NCBI RefSeq assembly: GCF_001411555.2
Contig: NC_049901.1
Location: 33,552,838 to 33,616,837, forward strand
Reading direction: 5' to 3'
Source: Juglans regia
Taxonomy: Eukaryota; Streptophyta; Magnoliopsida; Fagales; Juglandaceae
Length of the DNA stretch: 64,000 nt
The notes beneath the pieces are model-generated. The model did not search any database, was not told the DNA's origin, and saw only the letters and a program-made list of their open reading frames with translations. Shown here piece after piece: positions 44,377-55,690 of the stretch. A program made the translations under genes and the position numbers. Numbering within the stretch: position 1 is the first letter of the stretch; each line of letters begins with the position of its first letter.

Positions 44377-45480
44377 TTGGCTAATGAGACATGGAAGCTA
44401 TGTCCCAGACCTGCTGATCATAATGTGGTGGGAAATAAGTGGGTGTATAAAGTCAAACAAACACCCACAGGTGAGGTTGACAAATTCAAAGAAAGATTAG
44501 CGGCTCTGGGGTTTGCTCAAGAAGAAGGTATTGACTTTACTGAGACTTTTAGTCCAGTAATTAAGCCTTCTACTGTACGGGTGATTCTTACACTTTCTGT
44601 CCACTTTGATTGGGAAATCAGACAGCTTGATGTATATAACGTTTTTCTTCATGGGATCTTGCTAGAGGATGTATATATGGAGCAACCTAAGGGGTTTGTT
44701 AATTCAGATTTTCCATATTATTTTTACAAACTGACCAAGTCACTTTATGGCCTCAAACAAGCACCTCGTGCTTGGTTTATGCATCTATCTCAAACTCTAC
44801 TTGAATTCGGTTTCCTATCCTCACCAGTGGATACCTCCTTATTTGTCTATCATAAGGGCAATATTTACCTATTTATCCTCATCTATGTAAATGATATTCT
44901 TGTTACAGGTACAGATCCTTCTCTCATTCAGTCTCTAATCAAGAAGCTGCAGAGCGAGTTCAAGATGAAAGAGCTTGGTCCTTTAGGCTATTTTCTCGGC
45001 ATCCAAGCAAGTCGTCACTCTTCTGGACTACATCTTCGACAGCCCAAATACATTAGGGATTTTCTTCATCATACCAAGATGGCTGGGGCCAAACCTGCTT
45101 CATCTCCTTGAACCACAGGCCTTAAATTATCCACTCATGTTGGTGAGCCACTCATAGCTTCTCAAATTACAGAATATCGACAAACTGTGGGAGCTCTCCA
45201 ATATTGCACTTTGACTAGACCTGATATAGCATTTTCTGTCAACCAATTATGTCAACATATGCATTGTCCTAATTCTGTTCATTGAACAGCAGCAAAATGT
45301 GTCTTATGATACTTAAAAGGCACCATTGATCTGGGATTGTGGTACACTAAGGTGAGCAAACTCTTCAGGCCTTTTGTGATTCAGATTGGGCTAGTAATCA
45401 TGATGATCGACGATCAACTACCGGGTATGGTGTTTTCTTTGGCTCTTGCTTAATCTCATGGACTGCCAAGAAACAATCTG
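44377..45480 (+). pseudogene. Younger copia reverse transcriptase
   Basis: It contains VVGNKWVYKVK, GVDKFKERLAALGF-like sequence, FSPVIKPSTVRVIL, QLDVYNVFLHG, YGLKQAPRAWF and the catalytic box as YVND instead of YVDD. A stop at 45109-45111 and a shift near 45350 break the thumb and connection. The mutated catalytic Asp would inactivate the enzyme. Confidence 0.93.
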
Positions 45481-45809
45481 TGGTAGCTCTTTCTAGCACT
45501 GAAGCAGAATATAGGGCATTAGCTATTACTACTACTGAGTTGTATTCTATTCATATGCTCCTCAAAGAACTTCATATTTGTTTGCCTACAACTCCTACTA
45601 TTTGGTGTGATAACAGTGGTGCTCTTGCTTCTAATCCTGTGTTTCATGTTGGCACTAAACATATTGAAGTTGATTTTCACTTCATCTGCAAGAAAGTTGC
45701 TAATCGAGAGATTTCCCTTCAGTTTATTGATTCTTATGATCAGACTGCTGATATCTTTACAAAGGGACTAAGTGCAGCTCGATTTTGTCAACTTCGTGAT
45801 TGGGGATGA
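45480..45809 (+). pseudogene. Younger copia RNase H
   Basis: It encodes [27 protein letters not shown] and [12 protein letters not shown], then [11 protein letters not shown], ending at the right LTR. The motif set is complete for this part. Confidence 0.93.
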
Positions 45810-46050
45810 TAACCACAAAATTCAAACCACCGAGATTTCTTTGGCTTCTCACTTATATTATCCACCTGATCAGTTATGATTGAATGATACAGATAAACAC
45901 TTATCTACTTTAGAAGATAACTCTTGACTGTATTTAAATTTATGTTATTATGTATCTTTGTATTTCAAACTTCTTCTATAATTGTATATAAATGAGAATA
46001 GTCACACAGTTTTTGGCATTGAGGCCAATACCATTTTACATAGTTTTACA
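45807..46050 (+). repeat. Younger copia 3' LTR
   Basis: 244 bp, TGATAACCAC to TTTTACA, followed by GGTAA. The polypurine-like GATTGGGGA adjoins its left end. Confidence 0.95.
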
Positions 46051-46055
46051 GGTAA

Positions 46056-47403
46056 TACGTTCTCGAAAAAATTAAATAAAAATCAATTGCAACATGTTTG
46101 GTTTGAGAGTGAAAAATTGGATTAGCTGAAAGGTATGTAGCTCCAATATTGTCACACCATAAAGTTAGAGGTTGATGTAGAAAAATACCAATTTCTTTGA
46201 GAAGATCTTGAAACCAAATCAGTTTCACAGTGGTGTTTGCAAGAGCACGATATTTTGCCTTGGTACTTGAACGAGCTATAGTGTGTTGCTTACAAGAGCT
46301 CCAAGAGATGACATTGCGGCCACAGAAAATTAAGTAACCACTAGTGGAGCGACAATCTTCAATACATCCTGCCCAATCGGCATCAAAGTAGGCTTGTCAA
46401 GCAAAGGAAGAAGCGGGAGTGAGGAGCAACCCATGCTGTGTAGTGGCTTTGAGATAGCGGAGAATCCATTTGATGACAGTCCAATGGTTTATTGTAGGCA
46501 ATGCATGTATTGGTAGACATAATTGACTACAAACAACAAATCTGGTCATGTCAATAATATATATTGAAGGGCGTCGGCCGTACTCCGATACAAGTGGGAT
46601 CATGGAACGGATCACTATCAAATAATTGTAAAGAATGAGCCGAGGACATTTGAGTGGCAACAAATTTCGCATTGGACATGTTAGTTCGAAAGAGGAGATC
46701 CATAATGTAATTTTGTTGAGAGAGCAAAAGCCCATCTTATTGAAAATTAGTCTCAATCCCCAAGAAATAATGAAGAGGGCTTAAATCTTTAATTGGTAAG
46801 CCAACTCTCAGAATCTATACTAATTCATCCATAGCAGCAGAAGAGGATCCGGTGAGTAAGATATCATCAACGTACACCAAGAAAAAAAGTTCAACATTAT
46901 TAGTTCGAAGAATGAAGAGTGAGGGATCTGCTTTTGAAGCTGAAAAACCAAATTCAAGTAGCCGAGAGCTGAGTTTGGAAAACCAAGAGTGAGGTGCTTG
47001 TTTTAGCCCGTAGATCGCCTTGCGAAGTTTGCATATATGATTTGGCTATAAGGGTGAACAAACCTAGGTGGTTGAGTCATGTACACAACTTCAATGAGAT
47101 CACCGTGTAAAAAGGCGTTGTGAACATCAAGCTATTTGATTGGTCATTTTGAGTAACAACAACTGAGAGTAGGACACAGATGGTTTGTGGCTTGATAATT
47201 GGGTTGTATGTCTCATTATAGTCAATACTCGGTTGCAGGTGAAATCCTTTGGCAATGAGATGTGCCTTATGGCGCTCAATATTGACGCTAGCATTGCGTT
47301 TCAGATGGAAAACCCACTTACAACTAATTGTATACATAACTGAAGTTATAGGAACCAAAAACCTTGTATTGTTCCGTAGAAGGGCATCAAATTTTTCATT
47401 CAT
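46056..47403 (-). pseudogene. Older copia RT and RNase H N-part
   Basis: Minus strand: 47403-47077 encodes MNEKFDALLRNNTRF, CKWVFHLKRNA, AHLIAKGFHLQPSIDY and the start of the palm. 46756-46397 encodes the connection (RPSIYIIDMTRFVVCSQLCLPIH, WTVIKWILRYLKATTQHGL). 46228-46056 encodes [18 protein letters not shown] and HVAIDFYL of RNase H. Several shifts separate the pieces. Confidence 0.88.
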
Positions 47404-47950
47404 GGCACGGTGCCATGCCTGAATCTTGGAAGCTGTGGTAAAATAGGTTGGTTCAAGCTCAGAAGTGGTGGTGACGAGAGCACGTGTGGGATATGGAACA
47501 ATGCCATTGGTGTGAACCTTGGGGAGACAGATGTTGTTTTGTAGGCGAGTGCGAGCAGCAGGGACTTTTGGAGCAAGAGTGGAGGAACCAAAGCTAGCGG
47601 AAGCAGTTTTAGAATTTTTTGTTGTAGGTGGCAGGGGTGGGTCAATTGTTGGCTAGACAGAGGTTGAAGATGATAGTGAATTAATTTGGGCCAAAGTCGG
47701 ACACAGGCCAGGAGCTGGTACCTGCAAGCACAAGGGCAAAAGGGCAGGGCTGTGGGCCACAACTGGAGGTGAGACCAAGTGACTTTTCTCATCTAAGAAG
47801 GGAAAACGGGTTTCATAAAAAATCACATGCCGTGATATGCAGATCGCCTAGTCTTGAGATCCAATCATTTTTAGCCTTTATGAGATGGGCTATAACCTAT
47901 GTAGACACACAGAGTAGACCGAAAATCAATTTAGTGAGTGTTGTGTGGTC
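47404..47950 (-). pseudogene. Older copia linker between integrase and RT
   Basis: A Leu/Pro-rich, shifted-frame segment corresponding to the variable linker; 47792-47400 stays open on the minus strand but has no conserved domain. Confidence 0.6.
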
Positions 47951-48708
47951 TTAAATAGGCCAACAAGCAGATTCGAATGTCTTAAAAAATTGATAGTTAG
48001 GTCTTTGATGGAAAAGGTACTCTAAAGGGGATTGGTGTTGAATCACTGGAGAAGGGAGAAGATTAATAAGATAGCATGCACTTTGGAAAGCATGGCTCCA
48101 ATATTTGTTTGGTACATGAGCATGAGCCAAGAGAGAGAGACTGGTTTCAACAATATGCCGATGTCTTCTTTCAATAGAGTCCTTTTGTTCATGGGTGTGG
48201 GGGCAAGTCAAACTATGAATAAAGCCTTAGGAGCGAAAATAGGTGTTTAGACGCCTAAATTCTCCTCCCTAATCAGTCTGGACAGCTTTGATCTTGCGAC
48301 CAAATTGTCATTCAACAAGAAATTGGAATTGTTAAAAATAAATAAAATCAACATCAGATTTCTTGGATAAAGGATAAAACCAAGTAAATTTACTAAAATC
48401 ATCCAAAAAGGTTAGGTAGTAACGAAGTCCTTCAATAGAGGAGACAGGTGAGGGTCCCCATACATCAAAAAATATTAAATCTAAAGGAGTACAAGATCGA
48501 GACGAAGATAAATGAGTTGCAAACACTGAAGGTCTTATTTTTTGTAGATGGAAGTTTATTGGGAAAGATATTGCTTTTAACTAGACACATGGATGGATGA
48601 CCAAATCGATTGTGCCAAGTATCAATGGAGGCATGTTCACCCACAAAGGCAGTTGGAGGAAAAGCTATTGTTGAAGATGAAGGGCAAGCATAAAGACCAT
48701 TTTTAGGC
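47951..48708 (-). pseudogene. Older copia GAG-pre-integrase and integrase
   Basis: It encodes NGLYACPSSS, IDTWHNRFGHPS (zinc HH), then FFDVWGPSP, YYLTFLDDFSKFTWFYPL and CPHTHEQKDSIERRHRHIVE with AHVPNKYWSHAF. Order and motifs match copia integrase; stops separate the parts. Confidence 0.88.
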
Positions 48709-49597
48709 CTGTGCAAGAAGCCCGATGGGCCGATCAACCCTCATGACCCGATTGGATTCACCCGAAAATTGTCGGGTTTATCAGGTCCAGATCATCTAAC
48801 GGGTTCGATAATTCTCATGTTGGTTGAAACCGATCACCGACGGATTCGATCTTGCGTCGATCTTCAGCAGATTTTGAACAAGCTACTGGCAAAAACCAGT
48901 CGATCTTCAATGGATTCCCCACTGCTAATCAGACCCACCAAGAAATCAACAAACTTTTACATTTTTCTCTAAGAATAAATCAAGCAAGCTATTGTTTTAT
49001 ATTTAATTTTCTTACTCTATTGAATATATCCTTTAAGGTCTCAAAGACTGGTATGAGGTTCCACCCAAAGCCTCTACTTCCTCCCGAGGTGAAGGTTGTC
49101 GATGATTTCAAAGAAAATTAAATAGATCTTGAAATAGATCTCAAAGAAAATGAAATATATCATAAGCTTCATCACCGGTGAGGCATCCGACAAGTTCCAG
49201 AGGTAGAACCGATGATCAACGGCGATGATCTGCGGTGGGCCCTAATCACCCTCGGCTTCGAGGACTACGCGGAGCCCTCAAGGTGTACCTGCAGAGGGAG
49301 GGTGGGTTTTGGAGGGGAAAGGCTGAGCTACAGAGGACAGGAAGAGGAAGAGGAGGAACAGACGATGTGGGAGAGGCTGAGTTTGCAGAGGAGGAAGAAA
49401 GGGACGATGTGGGAGACGCTTGCAGAGGAGGAAGAAAGGGGCGTGGGTCTGCAAATGAAGGTGAACGGGTGAAAGATCGAAAATGATAAAAAGCAAGACG
49501 AACGGGTTCGACCCGATCCGACATTTACGGGTCGGGTCAAGTCGAGCTGAAACCGTCTTTCCTTTGGGTCAGGTTGGGTCGGGTCTCTGACCCTAGG
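48709..49597. mobile_element. GGGTC-rich DNA element carrying an NF-YB fragment
   Basis: It interrupts the older copia between SQGP and KNGLY. Its left end is rich in CCCGA and its right end in GGGTCGGGTC, as in the hAT element at 16091-19564. AGG is present at both junctions, but no clear 8-bp duplication or terminal repeats were found, so class is uncertain. The interior holds an NF-YB histone-fold fragment and a purine-rich tail (49320-49480). Confidence 0.6.
49153..49290 (+). pseudogene. Captured NF-YB (CBF-B/HAP3) histone-fold fragment
   Basis: Bases 49153-49200 read IISFITGEASDKFQ, and after a short deletion and frame change 49212-49275 reads INGDDLRWALITLGFEDYAEP, followed in another frame by LKVYLQRE. 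This is the consecutive core of plant NF-YB proteins (SFITSEASDKCQ...[26 protein letters not shown]), DNA-binding/dimerising subunits of the CCAAT-binding complex. No start, no upstream helix and two shifts, so it is nonfunctional as a protein. Confidence 0.85.
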
Positions 49598-49603
49598 TCC
49601 TTG

Positions 49604-50098
49604 GCTTAGAATTTTCCCGTACTGAGATCCTTCACACAGAAAAAAGTGGGGTGAAATTCAAAAAAGGCATTGTTTTCTTGAGTAAATTTATGAACAGAGA
49701 CTAAATTTTTCTCAATGAAGGGAACTTGCAAGAGTTAATTCAAGAGTAGGGATTTAGAAGGAGAATGAAATTTTGAAGCACCAATATGATGAATTGGAAA
49801 ACCTGCACCAGTACTAACACTAATCTGATCAATACCAGTGTATTCATATGCATGTAAAGTCAAATTATTCACATCTGAAGTGAGATGGTGGGCCACAGCA
49901 TATTTGGACACCAACTAGGATATGCTTGATTATTAGCCGTGGATACATGGGCTTGATGATTGTTGGTTGAGTCGCTTGATAGGCAAAATCAAATTTGTGA
50001 TAACACTTTATGGCAATGTGACCAGGCTTATTGCAAGCCTGACATACCAGTCGAGCCATTTGAGTTGGATCTTTGATTATATGTTTGACCACCTCCAC
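49604..50098 (-). pseudogene. Older copia zinc knuckle and protease region
   Basis: The knuckle CQACNKPGHIAIKC (intact C-x2-C-x4-H-x4-C) is followed, in shifted frames, by HHLTSDVNNLT and a protease-like segment ending FHPTFFCVKDLSTGKIL, where the GGGTC-rich element interrupts. Confidence 0.8.
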
Positions 50099-50168
50099 GC
50101 CCCCTTCCTCGTGAACGGTAATTGCTGGGATTGTTGGAGAGAAAATTGTTGGGCTACTGAGAATGGCC

Positions 50169-50764
50169 TCAATGAGTTGAGTCTCGAGAGACTGTATTTA
50201 TCGTTGGATTTGTGATAACATAAGAAATTTGAAGCTGTTGAAGTGGAATCTCATATTGAAAGAGATGACCATAAACCTCTTGGATAGACAGTGGATCAAG
50301 TTGTGTAGTGAGAGAGGTTGTTAGAGGATCATATTCTAACCCAAGACCAGCCATGATGTAGCTGATGAACTCACAATCCAAGAGAGGTTTACGAATGGTA
50401 GCAAGTGTATCGGCAAAGGTTTTCATTTTTTGAAATATTCAAAACTGGTTTGAGTTCCTTTCTTCAAGGAGGCAAGACTTAGACGCCGATTTGTAATGCA
50501 TGCTTGAGATGTGAGAGAGAACATGCTCTCCAAAGCTTGCCAAACCTCTCTAGAGGTATGCAGCCCAACGATCTGGGCAAGGACATCATCAGTCAAAGAT
50601 GAGATGATGGCCAAAAGCAAGAGTTGGTTTTCCTGTTGCCAGCGCAAATAGTCTGGATTGGAAATGGGTACAAAGGTGCTACTATCTATTAGCATGGAAG
50701 GTGGTGGTTGTAAAGAACCATCAGCACAATCGAAGAGATGGTGGCCTTTGAGATAGGGTATCAA
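50169..50764 (-). pseudogene. Older copia gag
   Basis: Two frames (50764-50423 and 50426-50169) together encode YLKGHHLFDCADGS, LAIISSLTDDVLAQIVG, SREVWQALESMF and EFISYIMAGLGLEYDP, the copia gag pattern. A single shift separates them. Confidence 0.88.
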
Positions 50765-50912
50765 TTGTGCTCTCCAAAGCAGATAATTCTCACGGTTGAG
50801 TTTAATAGTAATAAGGTGTGATGGTAGTCGAAATAACAGTGGTGTTCAAGGATGAAGATGCCATGGGTACTGGAAAAAAATAACGAAAAAGAAATAAACG
50901 TGAGTCAAAAAA

Positions 50913-50924
50913 GCTCTGACACCA
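50913..50924 (-). other. Primer-binding site, tRNA-Met type
   Basis: On the minus strand TGGTGTCAGAGC directly follows the LTR end, close to the common copia site TGGTATCAGAGC. Confidence 0.85.
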
Positions 50925-51163
50925 TAAAAGATTCAAAATTGATTTGTATTTCTCAACACACAAATTACATGTACATGGATTGTCTTATATACACGTGTAA
51001 GCCTTAAATTATGGACAAATGCAATAACTATGATAGATACAACTTGCTACATGTAAGGCAAGTATCCTTCACTTGTGAAGAGGATCAGCTTGATTGTCGG
51101 TCATTCTTGATTTGCTCTGTTTGATTGTCAAGCTTGATTCGATCATCAGATTTCTTGCTAACA
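50925..51163 (-). repeat. Older copia 5' LTR
   Basis: 239 bp, partner of 41029-41267; followed on the right by CCGCT. Confidence 0.92.
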
Positions 51164-52268
51164 CCGCTCAAGACTATCACAAATTGATATAAATTGTTGA
51201 GACAACTTTTTACCAATTTGGTGCTACCACAGAGTCTACCGCACACCACTTGCAAAATCGAGATAAGACACTGAGGGAATTCAATGAAAGATGTCTAAGT
51301 TAGAAATGATTTTAAGGTTTATAAAAAAATAAAGAATCCGTAATCTAAATCCTTTTGAGTTTCACGGGAGGAGTATTTATATAGGATGAATAACATATCT
51401 TGGAGAAATTATCTCTTCGAAGTATGTTTCTCATGGGCAGTAGGTGTCATGCCAAATCACACTTCCTGGCCAGGAATGCCTCCTTACCAAGCACATATCT
51501 AGCCCACTAAATGACATGTTTGTTCATTGCCCAAAGTGTAACCCTCACTTCTAGATAGTATCTCTCCACCCCTTTATCTAAAGGTCCTCGTTTACACATG
51601 AGTTTCCAGGCAGTCTCCTTTCATCACCTCACCAGGAATTTCACTTTTTTAAAAGTGCCACTACCCTACACTTTCTAGGGCACGTGTCCTTAGAGCGTAC
51701 GTCGCTTCATATTCTGATAGATTTTTCCATCCGTATAATGCATATTCTGGGATCCCATTAATCAACATTTTGTTGGCAATTTTATGGATGGCACCCATTC
51801 AGTGGATGGGGTCCTTTCATGCTTAAGTTTCCCTTTGTTCAGAGTATCGATTTTCCTTCCCCATAACCGTTCTGTTCCTTTTTCTTTTTCTTTCATTTCC
51901 TCCTTCATTACTCTTTCCAATACTTGTTTCTTGTTGCGCTTCTTGATATATCTTGATTTCCTTGATATATATCTTGAGGGAGTCATATGGCATTCCAGGC
52001 TATGTTCAGCTATACTCCCCGGCCTTCACGGCGGAATAACTGCCTTGTTCTTTAGTAAAGATCCTAGCAAGAATCCATAGTGTCAGGGATGCCAACAGTC
52101 AACAACACCTAGTTGTTACTATCGGCCTAGGCACGTCATCATGGATTAAGCAGTAAGTAAGATAAGTTGTAGCAGAATAAGTAAAGGCTTAGTCAAAGAC
52201 TAAATGCTAATTGTACCAAAGGTCTAAACCAGTATGAGGTTCAACCATTAATAACAATAATAATAACC
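51164..52268. other. Right flank of nested copia; unassigned
   Basis: The sequence continues the DNA found left of 41028. A TATA-like TATTTATATAGG lies near 51368, and the stretch 51700-52080 has a plus frame of 98 residues without recognisable content. LTR-like in feel, but no partner was identified. Confidence 0.3.
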
Positions 52269-52871
52269 ATGTCATTGTTATTTTCCAAATAGTGTTATAT
52301 ATCACCAACTCTTCATCACTTACATCAAGGTATGACGAACCAAACAAGGTTTGTCACTTGACTAAAAAGTACATCTTAACAAAATACAAGTAACTAATAG
52401 TGGAGACAGGCCTCCATTTTTATGATTCAAGCAGACTCGATCCTTTTTCCTATGGAAACTTCTCTTGAGCTACATCTGCATTATGGTCTACGATTCCTAT
52501 AAACGAAACTGCAAGTGCGACCACCACAGTGAGACTTCTAAGAAATCCCAGTAGGTTAAATATCTATGACATATGTCATTATTATTTTCCAAATAATATT
52601 ATATATCACCAACTCTTCATCACTTACATTAAGGTATGACGAACCAAACAAGGTTTCCTAACTAAAAAGTACATCTTAACAAAATACAATTAACTAATAA
52701 CGGAGATAGGTCTCCATTTCTATGATTCAATCGAACTTGATCTTTCTTCCTATGAAAACTCCTCTTGGGCTATATATGCATCATGGTCTACAGTATCTCT
52801 AAACAAAACCGCAGGTGCGACCACCACAATGAGACTTCTAAGAAATCTCAATAGGTTAAACATCTATAACA
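52269..52871. repeat. Tandem duplication, 304-bp unit
   Basis: Two successive units start at 52269 and 52573 (ATGTCATTGTTATTTTCC / ATGTCATTATTATTTTCC) and match throughout with about 10% differences by eye, ending GTAGGTTAAATATCTATGACA / ATAGGTTAAACATCTATAACA. Confidence 0.88.
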
Positions 52872-52879
52872 ATACTACT

Positions 52880-54240
52880 AATGAGAGACAATGGTGATAA
52901 ATATGTATGAATTGTTTCATGTAAATTAATTTGTGAAAATATATATTCATGCATGGTGAGGAATCACCATTCGGCAGACACATATGCAATCAAAGTTATG
53001 GCAATGAACCACCCTCTGAATAAAACACAAGTATATATGCAGGCGAGGAACCACCCTCTTATCAAAGTACATAAAAGCCAGCATATCTCATCATATAAGT
53101 AACAATCGGGAGATCACTCCACCATTCGATATGGGGAATTACTCTACCCAGACAATGTGCAAGTTGATTCACCAATTTCAAATTATCCGACACGGAGAAT
53201 CACTCAACTCAAAACTCATGATTTTCACCATATCACATCATTCATACTCATCATCTCAAAATCACAGTATAAAGATAATTCATGAACATAATGAAGAACT
53301 TATAATATTTTTCATGTAGAAAAAGGGTGAGTTAGAGAATATGCAAAGCCTAATCTTAAAACATACTCACAAACATTTACCCCACATTCTCAATATGGTT
53401 ATACGAGCTAACATACCTCAACAGTATTTCTACCGTTACGGTTACGTTGGCATCAATCCCTCCGTCACACACTTTGAAGTCACTTGCTTACTAAAACTAC
53501 GACTCAAATGAAGATCAAATACTTTAGGTTTCAAAAGTGAGATTTTGTCCAATGCCTTTTATAGGGCAAGACCGTCAGGCTTCCTTCTGATGTCCTTCAA
53601 ACTTCTGACATGCTTGAATAAGAGACCTTCGATCTTGGCCGTCCATTTGTCCTCTAGACGTGAAGAGTTACAGAGACCGAGTGACTAATCAGACAAAGCA
53701 CGCACGTTCTTGCAGCTTGCCTTGGGTCCAATCTCACAGTCCTGCCCCTAATAAGGGTCTCCCACATGGCGCTAGACCATACCTCTAATATTAGCCAATA
53801 TGGCCTGCATATCTATAATTCTTTTGTCGCATACTCATTTCAGATGTGACATCTCTTGGGGACTATGGGTCTCTGTGTATGACACTACCACCTTCTGAGC
53901 ACTCATATTACCCCAGATAGCTCTTACAGCCATATCGGTCGTGTCCTTGATCATTGCTCGCCCTTTGCTAGTAGCTTGCCCTTACACATAACTCTCCCTT
54001 GCCCATAGTTCACCCTTTGTTATGGGTCGTCCTTTTTTAAGACTACAGGGCTTTTCAGCTCTTCGTTCTCACCCTAGTACCGTCAACACCAGTCTTACTC
54101 AATCGATACAGGTGAAAAGTCTTTTATCACCCAGTGCAGGACCGTATCAGCCAGGCTTTCTTCAAAGTGTCGCTTTGCTCTCACTTTCTTGCCTGTGGGA
54201 ATGGGTCTCTTTCCTTGCTTCGTCGCAGTCCACACAATAA
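52880..54240 (-). repeat. LTR-like repeat, copy 1 (inverted)
   Basis: In reverse complement it shares words and order with 57960-59600: the CATCTTTGCTCGCCC-like block, GATGAAAAGTC, GGTATGGTCTAG, GGCAAGCTGCA.., CTTATTCAAGCA, CCCTATAAA, then the GGTGATTCC-type repeats at its left end. No coding content. Confidence 0.65.
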
Positions 54241-54689
54241 TTAAATTGGATCAAATCTCAAGTCACGCCGACCTTTACATTGGGATGTTTCCACTGGGAT
54301 TGAGGCTTCCCTTTTGCCATCCGATTCGAGACGTCTTAGACTACTTGTGTTTGGCTCCAGCGTAGTTACAACCAAACATGTGGAGGGTATCACTAGCTTG
54401 CAATCTTGTATGGCGGAAAGCCCTTGAGGCCGCTGGGGTCATGAATTCTAGTTTGAGTGCAGGCAAGTTCCTTCATGTACATAGCGTGCAGAGACGAAAT
54501 GGTAAGCAATGCAACTTTCGGTCTCCCTTCAGAAACCATGTTGTGAACTTGAAATCTCGATTTTCTCATGTCCAAAATTGGGATGGTAAGTTCTTTTCTG
54601 TTTTAGGTGAAAGCTGGGACTTTGTTGCCCTTAACCGGTTCAGGCCCCACGGAGTCCAATCCCTGAATGATACCTTTTCATATTGATCC

Positions 54690-55690
54690 CGACCAGGGAG
54701 GAGCTGTCCTACTTGGACATCGTTTACAACTGGATGAAGGTGTGTGGACCGCATCAGTGAAAGATGGCAAACCACCATCCAGGAGCAGAAGGAAGGCAAA
54801 GGAGAGAGCCTATCCTTGCTGAGTGGAAGGCAAAGATTATCCTTCCTCATTTCGGGTGGAAAACGAGGCAGCGATGGTCTGTAGATACAACTAGTCGATT
54901 GGGAGGGCGAGCACTTGGGCAAGAATGAGGAGCTAAAGAGGCTCCTAGTAGTGGAAAAGTCGCCTAGCTTGCAAAGGTGAAGAATGAGCTAAAGGTGAGC
55001 AACGGTTGAGGACAAGACCCTTGCTGACATGCACAAGCTTTTCAAGACTGCATGAAAATGATCTGGAGCTGACAAAGTTGTACACAAAAGCCCACACTCT
55101 ATATGAAGAGTCATATCTAAAGTGGATCTGCAGAAAGGATTTAGACTCTGCAAATCACTCTGTATGAAGCCAGAGGTATGGTCTAATGCCACATGGGAGA
55201 CCTTCAGCCGGAGAGAGACTAACAACTAGAAATAAGGCCGACCATGAGGACATATGGACAACGTCCTGCTAGTTTGTCTTTGTCATTCTACAGTGAGACG
55301 ATTAAGGCTAAATGGCTCATATTTAGTCACATTTGGACTTAAAAGGACGCTCAACACAACTGTGCTATAAAAGGGTTAAGGAAAAAGCTAAACTCACTTT
55401 TGAGATCATAAATACCTAAAAGCCCTTGGAGTCAGACTCTTTAGAGAGAGCCAGCGACTTCCAAAGAGAAAAAGAAAGGAGCAGCTAAATGCCGTTGTAA
55501 CTCTAAATTTGTGAGGTAGTTTAGCTTCTAAGATAGTACCAAGGAATGGGGGCAAATGTTGTGTGAGGATATTGTGGAATTTTGGTTCATGCATACTCTA
55601 TAATCTTTCATTTTCTAATCATGAAATAATAAATGTTTTGCCATTATGTTTACAAATATTTTCACTTCGTGTTTCCTTAGGTTTGAATGA
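54690..55690 (+). repeat. LTR-like repeat, copy 2
   Basis: Shared blocks with copy 3 include GAAGGCAAAG, GAGCAACGGT, GACAAG, CACACTC.ATATGAA, GGTATGGTCTA, CTATAAAAGGG and the end AATAATAAATGTTTTGCCATTATGTTTACAAATATTTTCACTTCG. CTATAAAAGG and the late AATAAA-type signal would suit a promoter and polyadenylation region of an LTR. Confidence 0.65.

Larger units (their letters stand above)
41413..46050 (+). mobile_element. Ty1/copia retrotransposon (younger), 4.6 kb
   Basis: LTRs 41413-41626 and 45807-46050 start TGATAACCAC and end TTTTACA, with GGTAA at 41408-41412 and 46051-46055. A weak Met-type primer site (GATATCACAGCC) follows the left LTR. Gag, protease, integrase, RT and RNase H are present in order with a few stops and shifts. 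It is inserted into the RNase H of the older copia. Confidence 0.95.
41029..51163 (-). mobile_element. Ty1/copia retrotransposon (older), 10.1 kb with insertions
   Basis: LTRs of 239 bp (41029-41267 and 50925-51163) are flanked by CCGCT at 41024-41028 and 51164-51168. A Met-type primer site (TGGTGTCAGAGC, 50913-50924, minus strand) and a polypurine tract (41268-41281) sit in the right places. Gag, protease, integrase, RT and RNase H follow on the minus strand in copia order, with many stops. Two later insertions are inside: a plus-strand copia element (41413-46050) and a GGGTC-rich element (48709-49597). Confidence 0.92.
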
